Of a stretch of DNA of 20,134 nucleotides, positions 6,844-13,653 are shown in pieces. Source of the DNA: Piscirickettsiaceae bacterium (GTDB taxonomy: Bacteria; Pseudomonadota; Gammaproteobacteria; PS1; Pseudothioglobaceae). The notes beneath the pieces were generated by a model, which saw only the letters and a list, made by a program, of their open reading frames with translations, did not search any database and was not told the DNA's origin. The stretch spans positions 1 to 20,134 of the forward strand of contig DTVJ01000199.1 in the NCBI GenBank assembly GCA_012963565.1. Reading direction: 5' to 3'. The position numbers and the translations under genes were made by a program. Numbering within the stretch: the first letter of the stretch is position 1; the number at the start of each line of letters is the position of its first letter.

Positions 6844-7790
6844 AAGAACTCTTGCATCCTAGAATCTTCAGAGCCTGACGGTAATTCGAATTGTCGTTCC
6901 ATCTCTTTAATTTTATTTTTAAAAAAAAGATTTGTTATAGAGCGAATAAATAGATTAATAGGCACAACGGTAATGATCATAGTAATTAGAAATATTATAT
7001 AAATTAACAACACGGGTTTTCTCTTCCAGCTTCCTCTGGGTGCAATAAAACGTAATAACTTCCCCCAAATAAAAAAACTTCTGCTTCCAATTATCTCAGA
7101 CTTCAACAAAGCTACATTAACTTTTGCAGCTTTTAGCCCAGTTAGCATTGGCCCATTATTACAATTTCCACCCCTTGTGATCGTTTTTAAAATAGCCCTA
7201 CCAAAGCGCTCTGAACTTTTAATATCTTTATCGAGGATTCCTGGCTTTGGCAGCCTCAAGAATGAATCTTTTTTACCAGTTAATAGCCATCTTGGTGTAG
7301 TAATAAAAGTGGCCAAGCTAGAGGCGCTATCAGTCAGAACAATATTATCGATTAATTTTGCCCCAATATCACCTAACATTTGGATAACCTTTAATTGTGA
7401 TTGTACCCACATATTCCTACAACCAATAACAGTGATAATGGGCACACCTTTTAAAGCTTCTTTAGCTTCTTTAGATTTTAGAAATGCCGTAGTTGGCAAT
7501 GAAGGTGATAAAAACCAGGGCTGGTAACCTAAAATAACCAAATCATAACTATCAGTTAAGTTTAATTTTTTATTTTTAGGTGCATCTAGATGCACACACT
7601 CAGGAAATACATCGAGAAAATCAAAAAATGGCCAAGGAAAGCTGTATTCTTGTTTAGGCTCAATAAACTTACGAGTAATCTTGATTGTTTGTTGATTTTT
7701 TAACGGTCTTTCTATTGAGTCTAAAATTAGCTGCAATTGCCCAGTCTGACTATAGCCAATAATAAGAATATTTGTTATTTTTTTAAGCAT
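6840..7790 (-). CDS. darA: DarA-like dialkylresorcinol condensing/cyclising enzyme
   Basis: A 316-residue protein of the dialkylresorcinol condensing enzyme (DarA) family, which closes and aromatises the condensed DarB product to a 2,5-dialkylresorcinol or its cyclohexanedione precursor. The N-terminal half has a flavodoxin-like fold: beta strand NILIIGYSQTGQLQ with a phosphate-loop-like turn at 13-18, then DLVILGYQPWFLSPSLP (83-99) and PIITVIGCRNMW (117-128). A strongly hydrophobic segment at 259-281 predicts a C-terminal membrane anchor. This suggests that condensation happens at the inner membrane, near its lipid-like substrates. It overlaps the methyltransferase by 16 bp upstream and darB by 4 bp downstream. 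The family name is recalled from DAR/flexirubin clusters and no search was run. Confidence 0.82.
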   Translation of the reverse strand: MLKKITNILIIGYSQTGQLQLILDSIERPLKNQQTIKITRKFIEPKQEYSFPWPFFDFLDVFPECVHLDAPKNKKLNLTDSYDLVILGYQPWFLSPSLPTTAFLKSKEAKEALKGVPIITVIGCRNMWVQSQLKVIQMLGDIGAKLIDNIVLTDSASSLATFITTPRWLLTGKKDSFLRLPKPGILDKDIKSSERFGRAILKTITRGGNCNNGPMLTGLKAAKVNVALLKSEIIGSRSFFIWGKLLRFIAPRGSWKRKPVLLIYIIFLITMIITVVPINLFIRSITNLFFKNKIKEMERQFELPSGSEDSRMQEFL

Positions 7791-8857
7791 ACTTCTAATA
7801 GGGTATGCCCCATGCCAGTGTTTTCTATAGTGTTAATTACTTCTAAGTTAGCTATATTTATAAATTTTAGCATATCTGATAATCGATACATTCTACTTGT
7901 GCCATTGGCTAATGCTGTGAAATATAAAGATGTATTCACTATACAAAATGCAGCTTTATCCATTTCTTGATTATCCCAATATGTTTCTAAAATAAATATT
8001 TTCCCATTTTTTGTAATGGCTGCCGCTGCTCTTTTTAAGATGTTAATAATATCGTTATCCCCAAAACAATCTAGAAACTGACTCATCCAAATAACATCGT
8101 ACCCCTTTGGCAAGGGGAGGGAGTGATTAAGCATATCAATATGAATTGTATCTATTCTGTCACTAAATCCAGCTTTTGATATCTCAGTTTTGGCAACTGC
8201 TATCTGTTCAGGTATGTCAACAATTGTTACTTTAACATTGGCTTTGTAATTTGCACATATGATTGAAAATTTTCCAGTATTACCCCCAATATCCATAATT
8301 TTATTCGGATTATTTTTAAAAACATGTGGCAGAATTGAAGGAAATGCAATATCTGAGTAATAATGATCAAATGCAAACCAGCTACTTTTTGCTGGTTCTG
8401 GTAGTGATGTTAATGCAGGGTAGATAGTATCGTAATCGCCAAATACTTTTTTTAATCCCTCAGGGCTTGCATTATCGATACTTTCTTCAAGGTAAAACAT
8501 TCCAAGATAATTTACATCGTGATTGTAGTTCATATTAATCTGAGTCATTTCACTATATAAAAAGACCTTACCCACTTTGGTTATACAGTATCTTTCATTT
8601 AGTAGTGAAACAACATTAACACTTAGGCATGACTCAAGTATTACTCTAACCCCATATAGTCTCATTTTTACAGATACTGACAACTCTTCCGGAGTCAACC
8701 CTGTTTTACTTTTATCCAGTGTTTTTAACAACCCCCTCTTCCAAGCAATTCTAACCGCTTGAAATGTCATGGGTGAGAAGGCTATTTTTTGAGCATCATA
8801 AATCGCCTCTTGGGCGCTTTGTTTTTTATGTGCAAAAGGTTGTTGTTTTGCTGTCAA
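7775..8857 (-). CDS. SAM-dependent O-methyltransferase of the pigment cluster
   Basis: A class I methyltransferase of about 360 residues resembling the O-methyltransferase (Methyltransf_2) group. A winged-helix-like N-terminal dimerisation domain covers about residues 20-110. The SAM site follows: motif I IMDIGGNTGKFS (about 187-198), an acidic residue after the second strand (VTIVDIP) and DVIWMSQFLDCF as motif post-I. It would methylate a phenolic or carboxyl group of the aryl head or resorcinol. In E. coli-type APE clusters a methyltransferase modifies the head group. The frame could start at TTG 8869, but TTG 8857 has GAGGTG just upstream (complement of 8861-8866). First gene of the DAR operon, directly behind a terminator, and overlapping darA by 16 bp. 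Confidence 0.85.
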   Translation of the reverse strand: MTAKQQPFAHKKQSAQEAIYDAQKIAFSPMTFQAVRIAWKRGLLKTLDKSKTGLTPEELSVSVKMRLYGVRVILESCLSVNVVSLLNERYCITKVGKVFLYSEMTQINMNYNHDVNYLGMFYLEESIDNASPEGLKKVFGDYDTIYPALTSLPEPAKSSWFAFDHYYSDIAFPSILPHVFKNNPNKIMDIGGNTGKFSIICANYKANVKVTIVDIPEQIAVAKTEISKAGFSDRIDTIHIDMLNHSLPLPKGYDVIWMSQFLDCFGDNDIINILKRAAAAITKNGKIFILETYWDNQEMDKAAFCIVNTSLYFTALANGTSRMYRLSDMLKFINIANLEVINTIENTGMGHTLLEVCLKK

Positions 8858-8877
8858 TTCACACCTCAATTTTTACG

Positions 8878-8916
8878 AAAAAAAAACCCATCAAAATGCT
8901 TAACACTTTAATGGGT
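8878..8916 (-). terminator. Strong intrinsic terminator between the lipoprotein gene and the DAR operon
   Basis: On the minus strand a 13-bp stem (ACCCATTAAAGTG with CATTTTGATGGGT, including two G-T pairs) closes a 5-base loop and is followed by nine T residues. It begins 21 bp after the lipoprotein stop. The T run ends about 12 bp before the Shine-Dalgarno of the methyltransferase. It can therefore end the lipoprotein transcript or act as an attenuator for the DAR arm. Confidence 0.85.
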
Positions 8917-8937
8917 CTTATGTTTATTTCTTAAGTA

Positions 8938-9384
8938 TTACTTTACAATAACCCCAAAAGGTGTTATTGAATAAGACCTATCTAGAGAAATTCCAGATAT
9001 TTTGCCGCGTATTCTCTTGTCTAGGTTTTGAACCCAACCATTGTAGTTTTTGTGTATTTTTCCATCGCTATATTTTAGGCCAGAGCTGTTAACATAGGTA
9101 ATACTGTATGCTTTTGTATCGTAAGTAATATCAGCTTCTGCAGAGTGCTTACGCAAAAGAAGTGTTGCATGTATTTTACCTTCAGAAATTGGACGCATTA
9201 CCCAACCAAGTTCTATACCAGAGCGTAAGATTGCACTTTTAACCTCTTTCATTGATACTGGTTTTTCATCCATAGAAAGGACTGGACTATTGTTAACATT
9301 GTAAACCGGCAGTGTTCCACAACTAGCTAATAATGCTAGGGAAGCCAGGATGATTGATATTTTTCCAAGTAAATTAAATTTCAT
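8938..9384 (-). CDS. Outer-membrane-type lipoprotein, function unknown
   Basis: A 148-residue lipoprotein. Residues 1-21 form a signal peptide ending in the lipobox LLAS-Cys22, so the mature protein is lipid-anchored. The residue after Cys is Gly rather than Asp, which favours outer-membrane sorting by Lol. The mature part has a conserved-looking stretch YDTKAYSITYVNSSGLKYSDGKIHKNYNGWVQNLDKRI (about 88-126), a layout known from small uncharacterised periplasmic lipoproteins. A good ribosome-binding site (AAGGA) precedes the ATG. It is monocistronic: a terminator follows, and its promoter region is shared with the APE arm. It may help place the pigment in the outer membrane, but nothing in the sequence proves that. 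Confidence 0.8.
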   Translation of the reverse strand: MKFNLLGKISIILASLALLASCGTLPVYNVNNSPVLSMDEKPVSMKEVKSAILRSGIELGWVMRPISEGKIHATLLLRKHSAEADITYDTKAYSITYVNSSGLKYSDGKIHKNYNGWVQNLDKRIRGKISGISLDRSYSITPFGVIVK

Positions 9385-9400
9385 TTTTTTTCCTTATGTA

Positions 9401-9416
9401 ATTAATAAATATGTTC
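9401..9416. repeat. Direct repeat copy 1 in the divergent control region
   Basis: ATTAATAAATATGTTC is repeated exactly at 9420-9435, with a 19-bp start-to-start distance (just under two helical turns). Paired sites at this spacing suit a dimeric regulator. Copy 1 lies nearest the lipoprotein start and would fall in its untranslated leader. Confidence 0.7.
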
Positions 9417-9419
9417 TAG

Positions 9420-9435
9420 ATTAATAAATATGTTC
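9420..9435. repeat. Direct repeat copy 2 in the divergent control region
   Basis: Exact second copy of the 16-bp element at 9401-9416. It covers the position where the -35 of the rightward promoter would be (no -35 consensus is present). A protein bound here could activate the APE arm while blocking leftward transcription. Confidence 0.7.
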
Positions 9436-9443
9436 CGGATTGG

Positions 9444-9453
9444 TATTATAATA
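9444..9453. promoter_or_regulatory. Symmetric bidirectional -10 element
   Basis: TATTATAATA is a perfect 10-bp palindrome containing TATAAT on both strands (9447-9452 forward, 9450-9445 reverse). A TGG just upstream gives the forward hexamer TATTAT an extended -10 form. It probably drives both the APE arm (start codon at 9482) and the lipoprotein gene (start at 9384). Confidence 0.6.
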
Positions 9454-9481
9454 GTTTTTATATCAAATTATAAAGAATTTT

Positions 9482-10234
9482 ATGCTTAAAGGAAATTTTG
9501 CTATTGTCATTCCGGCTTACAACGAAGAAAGAACTATTCTTGATATTGTTGAAAGGTCCCTTAAACAATGCAAAAAAGTAATTGTAGTTGATGATGGCTC
9601 TAGTGATGGAACTATTTCTGAACTGGAGGGGTTGCCTATAGATTTAATTAAAAATAAGATAAACCAGGGTAAAGCAGCTAGTTTATGGAATGGCTTTCAG
9701 CTTGCTTTAAAAAGTAAAATTGATTTTATTATTACACTAGATGGCGATGCTCAGCATGCACCAGAAGACATAGGGCTTTTAATAGATGATAGGGCAAAGT
9801 ATAAAAATCATATTATTATTGGTGCACGCCTAGCAGACAAAGGTTCAATACCAGCAAAAAGATATTACGCAAATAAAATTGCCAATTTCTGGATTGCATG
9901 GGCATCCGGATATCCTATTTCAGATAGTCAATCAGGATTTAGGCTTTACCCGGTAAATCTTTTTAATAATCTAAAAATTTCAACTTCAAAAAATAGTAGC
10001 TTTGTTTTTGAAAGTGAGGTTATTATTAAAGCTGCAAAGGCTGGTATTTATAGTCATGCGGTTACTATTCCAGCAATTTATAGAGATGATGCTAGACCAA
10101 GTCATTTTCAAGGGGTGAGAGATATAACGCTCATCACCTTAATGGTGGGAAGGTCTTTAATTTCCAGGGGGATGTACCCACAAGGCCTTTATAGGGCAGT
10201 TATTAAACCTGCGGTATTAAATCTCTTTAAGTAA
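9482..10234 (+). CDS. Family 2 glycosyltransferase, first gene of the APE operon
   Basis: A 250-residue GT-A fold glycosyltransferase of family 2. Clear motifs are PAYNE (11-15), VVDDGSSDGT (35-44, nucleotide-sugar binding), NQGKAASLWNG (61-71) and the DGD metal site (87-89) followed by QHAPEDI. DSQSGFR (about 147-153) fits the acceptor-side loop of polyprenol/lipid-type GT2 enzymes. There are no strong C-terminal membrane helices, so it is cytosolic or peripheral. In many APE clusters a GT2 domain is fused to an LPLAT acyltransferase. Here the two are separate genes (acyltransferase at 14485). It probably decorates the polyene or its lipid carrier. It starts 22 bp after the predicted transcription start, and the next gene begins 1 bp past its stop. 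Confidence 0.88.
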   Translation: MLKGNFAIVIPAYNEERTILDIVERSLKQCKKVIVVDDGSSDGTISELEGLPIDLIKNKINQGKAASLWNGFQLALKSKIDFIITLDGDAQHAPEDIGLLIDDRAKYKNHIIIGARLADKGSIPAKRYYANKIANFWIAWASGYPISDSQSGFRLYPVNLFNNLKISTSKNSSFVFESEVIIKAAKAGIYSHAVTIPAIYRDDARPSHFQGVRDITLITLMVGRSLISRGMYPQGLYRAVIKPAVLNLFK

Positions 10235-10235
10235 G

Positions 10236-10901
10236 GTGAGATTTGATTACGACCGATATACAGCCTTGTCTTTATCAGTAGCTGTAATTTTGGTAACAGC
10301 CGGGATTAGTTTAATTGTCTCATTTATGTATGTATTCTCTATTGCAAAAAATGAAGAATGTCTAATTAGCAATAAGGCTGAAATGCTAATAGTATTAGGG
10401 AAGAAGCTAAAAAACAATCTTCCAGATGAAGAGTATATGGCTCGTCTAAATAGAGCGGCACAAGTATTAAAGAATAACCAGGATAGCAAGGTTTATGTTT
10501 TGGGAGGTATGACTGGCATCGCTAGCGTAGCTGAATCAGATGCTGGTAAAAAAGTTCTTTTAAGTCTTGGAGTTAATGATAAAAGGGTTTTTTTAGAAAA
10601 AGACTCTAGTCACACTCTGGAAAATTTAAAGAATTTTTATGAATTGTCTAATGATAAAAATCAAAAGGTTTTACTGATAACAAATCGATACCATATGGCA
10701 CGCAGCATAATTATGGCAAAGGGTTTTAAGATAAATGCCCTGAGTTGCCCTGCAGAAGATAATCTGAAGTATACAATCCTCAATATGGGGAAAATTATCA
10801 CTGAAGCTTTTTATATTAACTTCTATTTAGCAGGAAAATACTGGGCAATTTTGACAAATAACGAAAGAATTCTTGATAGAATATCCACAACAAACAGGTA
10901 G
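10236..10901 (+). CDS. YdcF/SanA-like DUF218 membrane-anchored protein
   Basis: A 221-residue protein with a GTG start one base after the GT2 stop, so it is translationally coupled. An N-terminal membrane helix (about 11-36) is followed by a DUF218 (ElyC/SanA/YdcF) domain: EMLIVLGKKL, a Y-x-ARLNRAAQVL helix, VYVLGGMTG, the EKDSSHTLENLKNF block (about 125-138) and LLITNRYHMARSI. Family members act in envelope processes, with ElyC influencing undecaprenyl-phosphate use. The biochemistry is unclear. Placed next to a GT2, it may handle a lipid-linked sugar step. It is not one of the core APE proteins I recall, so it may be an accessory specific to this lineage. Confidence 0.82.
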   Translation: MRFDYDRYTALSLSVAVILVTAGISLIVSFMYVFSIAKNEECLISNKAEMLIVLGKKLKNNLPDEEYMARLNRAAQVLKNNQDSKVYVLGGMTGIASVAESDAGKKVLLSLGVNDKRVFLEKDSSHTLENLKNFYELSNDKNQKVLLITNRYHMARSIIMAKGFKINALSCPAEDNLKYTILNMGKIITEAFYINFYLAGKYWAILTNNERILDRISTTNR

Positions 10902-10933
10902 TTCTTATTACAATTAACAAAAGAGTCTTTATT

Positions 10934-11452
10934 ATGAAATTTATATTAACAATATTTATTGCTATTTTTTTATCGGGATGTATGTCGGATAGTAAGCAAT
11001 TTATTAGTACCAATAATAATAATAATATAGACAGGGTTGAAAGGGTTTATGTTTCAGTGCCTAGAGATGGGGTTTATGGGAACATTAATTATGGTGGATC
11101 TGGCAAAAATGTTTCAAGAATAATAACGATGGCCTTTTCAAAATATAATGGCATTGTGGAATCTGCATCTAGATATCAATCATTTAAAGAAGCAATACTT
11201 TATGCAAAAAACAACAAGTATAATTATTTGGTTTTCCCAACCATATTGGAGTGGGAAGATAGAGCTACAGAATAGTCAGGAATTCCAGATAGAGTTTCGA
11301 TTAAAATAGCTGTTTTTAATGTTAAAACCGAAAAAAGACTTAGTTCGGCAATTGTCAAGGGAAAAAGCGGCTGGGCAACATTTGGAGGTGACCATCCTCA
11401 AGATTTATTGCCAGAGCCAGTCGAGCAGTACACAGATAGTTTATTTTTATAA
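10934..11452 (+). pseudogene. DUF4823-type lipoprotein gene interrupted by an in-frame TAG
   Basis: A signal peptide ending in lipobox LSG-Cys16 starts a lipoprotein of the DUF4823 kind. The open frame stops at TAG 11273-11275 (113 residues). The same frame continues without a shift for another 58 codons to TAA 11450-11452. The joined product reads EWEDRATE-stop-SGIPDRVSIKIAVFNV...GWATFGGDHPQDLLPEPVEQY. In this family the sequence WEDRATEW is typical, so the TAG replaces a Trp codon (TGG to TAG). The continuation keeps family motifs up to the natural end, so only one base separates it from an intact 172-residue gene. It may be a recent nonsense mutation, a base-call error or a readthrough site. 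No in-frame restart codon is seen nearby. Confidence 0.85.
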
Positions 11453-11468
11453 TTAATAGAGGGTTGGT

Positions 11469-11735
11469 ATGTCAGTTGAAAAAAGCATTGAAAGTGAAAT
11501 TGCTGAGTTAATAGTTGAAACTTTAAATCTTGAAGATGTTAAATCATCTGATATTGATTTTGATGAGCCACTGTTTTATGATGGCCTAGGTTTGGATTCG
11601 ATTGATTCTCTTGAACTGTCTATGGCATTATCAGGCCGATATGGATTCCAGTTAAAATCAGATGATCCAAATAATAAAGAGATATTTTCTTCTGTTCGAT
11701 CACTAGCTAAGCACGTTAAACAAAATAAATCTTAA
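11469..11735 (+). CDS. Acyl carrier protein of the APE pathway
   Basis: An 88-residue acyl carrier protein carrying the growing polyene on a 4'-phosphopantetheine arm. The attachment site is Ser44 in GLGLDSIDSLEL. The DSID form, instead of the DSLD of housekeeping AcpP, is common in APE and other secondary ACPs. Helix I and the acidic helix II pattern are complete. A ribosome-binding site (GAGGG) lies before ATG 11469. It corresponds to ApeE or ApeF of the E. coli pathway. Most APE clusters carry two ACPs, but this is the only one in the window, so a second may lie beyond the right edge or this one may serve both arms. It sits 10 bp before the ApeG-like gene. Confidence 0.92.
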   Translation: MSVEKSIESEIAELIVETLNLEDVKSSDIDFDEPLFYDGLGLDSIDSLELSMALSGRYGFQLKSDDPNNKEIFSSVRSLAKHVKQNKS

Positions 11736-11745
11736 AGCTGCCTGA

Positions 11746-12342
11746 ATGGCTAAACTTGCCATATGGGCCATTTTATATCCGATTGTTGCCCATATAGGGA
11801 TTCAAGAATCTAAGGTTTTCCTGCCTATTGTTTATTTGACATTATTAGCATTGCTATTTATTTATTTTTCAAAGATTAGGTCATGGATTCTCAGTGGAGC
11901 CCTGGTATCTATAGTTATTGCCGCGGCATTTTTAGTTATAGTTCTTGGCAAGGAGTATTTGGTAATTCAGTTGGTTCCCATGTTAATTCTGTTAACTCTA
12001 ATTTTTCTTTTCTTCAAATCTCTTTTGTTTGGCAACACTCCAATTATTACTACTTTCGCAGCTTGTGTTGATGATAGACCGCTCAACTCTGATAAGAAAA
12101 TATATACCAGAAACGTTACGATAGTTTGGCTACTTGGATTTGTATATTTAGCTATTCAAAATATTGTTGCCGCCATATGGCTTTCTATTGAAGATTGGTC
12201 TTGGCTTTCAAATACGGGTAGCTATATTTTCATTTCACTAATTATGCTTGGTGAGTTTATATATAGAAACAAAAAATTTAAACAAGATAGAATTAGTTTT
12301 AAGACATTCCTGGTAAGACTTTCTCGTTGTCGACTGAAATAA
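11746..12342 (+). CDS. apeG: ApeG-like (COG4648) inner-membrane protein
   Basis: A 198-residue polytopic membrane protein with about six hydrophobic segments (around residues 5-18, 24-42, 47-66, 72-92, 128-147 and 155-172). No catalytic motif is visible. A protein of this size and class (COG4648) sits between the ACP and the acyl-CoA/ACP ligase in APE clusters, and that exact order is kept here: ACP, this gene, ligase, with 10-bp and 6-bp gaps. It may hold the biosynthetic enzymes at the membrane or help move the product, but its role is unproved. The assignment rests on order and topology more than on motif. Confidence 0.75.
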   Translation: MAKLAIWAILYPIVAHIGIQESKVFLPIVYLTLLALLFIYFSKIRSWILSGALVSIVIAAAFLVIVLGKEYLVIQLVPMLILLTLIFLFFKSLLFGNTPIITTFAACVDDRPLNSDKKIYTRNVTIVWLLGFVYLAIQNIVAAIWLSIEDWSWLSNTGSYIFISLIMLGEFIYRNKKFKQDRISFKTFLVRLSRCRLK

Positions 12343-12348
12343 CAACTT

Positions 12349-13653
12349 ATGAACAAGGTATTTAAATTATTTAACAATTTGGATGTAGGGGCTGTTGCCT
12401 CTTATCATGGATATAAAGTTTTTAAAGGTGATTTTTTAGCTCATGTTGCATTGACAAGAAATTGCTTGCCATCAAGTAAATACATAATTAATCTTTGTGA
12501 GAATAGATATCATTTTTTGGTAGCTTTTGCCGCTTGTGTTAGTCTTGGAAAGATTAGTTTACTTCCAAACTCTAAAGTTTCAAAAGAAATAAATGAGCTC
12601 TCCGAATCTTATCCGGATAGTCATACGATTGATGATGCAGATATTGTTGATTTGTGTGCAAAATACAATGGCTTTAAGGGGAGGGTGACTGAAAATTTTG
12701 ATATCGATGCCCAGCAAATTGTTGCAATCTTGTTTACCTCTGGAACTACCGGAAAAGCAAAGAAAAACCCGAAAACATGGGGACAGCTAAATGAAAGTTC
12801 CATAAGAGTTGGAAAGAGGCTTTGGCCAGAAGGATTGACAGAAAAATGTATTATTGCTACAGTCCCGCCACAGCACATGTTCGGTTTTGAGACGTCTATT
12901 ATTTATCCTTTAACTTTAGGAGTAATGGTTCACGATGGACATCCTTTTTACCCTTTGGACATTCAGCAGGTAGCTTTAGAAGTATCAGAGTCAAAAATTA
13001 TCATCACAACTCCACTGCATTTAAAAGCCTGCATCAGCTTACTCACTGGTTGGAGTAATATTGATTCTATTATTTCTGCAACATCCCCACTAACAAAAGA
13101 GGTTGCCAGCAAAGCGGAATATATAATGAGTACGAATATATTTGAAATATATGGGTGTAGTGAATCTGGCGCTATTGCAACAAGACAAACAAGTAGGCAA
13201 AATAAATGGGAGTTACTGAAAGATTATAGTATCGAGACTTCAGAAGGCACCACTTTATTAAAGGCTACGGGCTATGACACGCTAATTGAAATCTCTGATC
13301 AAATTAAAATTATTAGTAGTAAATTCTTTTATTTGCTTGGGCGTGGTGAAGATCTAGTTAAAATCGGAGGAAAAAGAGGCTCTTTGTCCGGTTTAACATG
13401 CAAGCTTATGCAAATTAATGGCGTTGATGACGGGGTATTTTTTGTACCCAAAGAGGATACAGATCATCGTGTGCGGTTAGCTGTATTGGTGGTATCTTCA
13501 ACCTTAAATAAAGAGCAGATAATAGAATTGTTAGCACAGCAAATAGACCGTGTATTTTTACCGAGGCCAATTAAGGTAGTTGATCATCTTCCTTATAACA
13601 AACTAGGAAAACTCCCATTGAATGATTTGATTGAGATGATTCATAATGATTGA
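12349..13653 (+). CDS. apeH: ApeH-like aryl-acid:ACP ligase (AMP-forming)
   Basis: A 434-residue adenylate-forming enzyme that activates an aryl acid (4-hydroxybenzoate in known APE systems) with ATP and loads it on the APE ACP as the starter. The motifs run in order: P-loop TSGTTGKAKKNPKTW (130-144), IFEIYGCSESGAI (264-276), hinge GRGEDLVKIGGKR (331-343) and the catalytic A10 lysine Lys421 in YNKLGKLP. Length is shorter than typical 500-residue acyl-CoA synthetases but normal for ApeH. Its end overlaps the start of the ubiC-like gene by 8 bp, which ties starter supply to starter loading. Confidence 0.9.
   Translation: MNKVFKLFNNLDVGAVASYHGYKVFKGDFLAHVALTRNCLPSSKYIINLCENRYHFLVAFAACVSLGKISLLPNSKVSKEINELSESYPDSHTIDDADIVDLCAKYNGFKGRVTENFDIDAQQIVAILFTSGTTGKAKKNPKTWGQLNESSIRVGKRLWPEGLTEKCIIATVPPQHMFGFETSIIYPLTLGVMVHDGHPFYPLDIQQVALEVSESKIIITTPLHLKACISLLTGWSNIDSIISATSPLTKEVASKAEYIMSTNIFEIYGCSESGAIATRQTSRQNKWELLKDYSIETSEGTTLLKATGYDTLIEISDQIKIISSKFFYLLGRGEDLVKIGGKRGSLSGLTCKLMQINGVDDGVFFVPKEDTDHRVRLAVLVVSSTLNKEQIIELLAQQIDRVFLPRPIKVVDHLPYNKLGKLPLNDLIEMIHND

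Noticed and set aside
10651..10664. FNR-like box ATGAT-AAAA-ATCAA
   Set aside because: Nine of ten consensus bases, but it sits deep inside the YdcF-like coding sequence with no promoter elements or downstream start.
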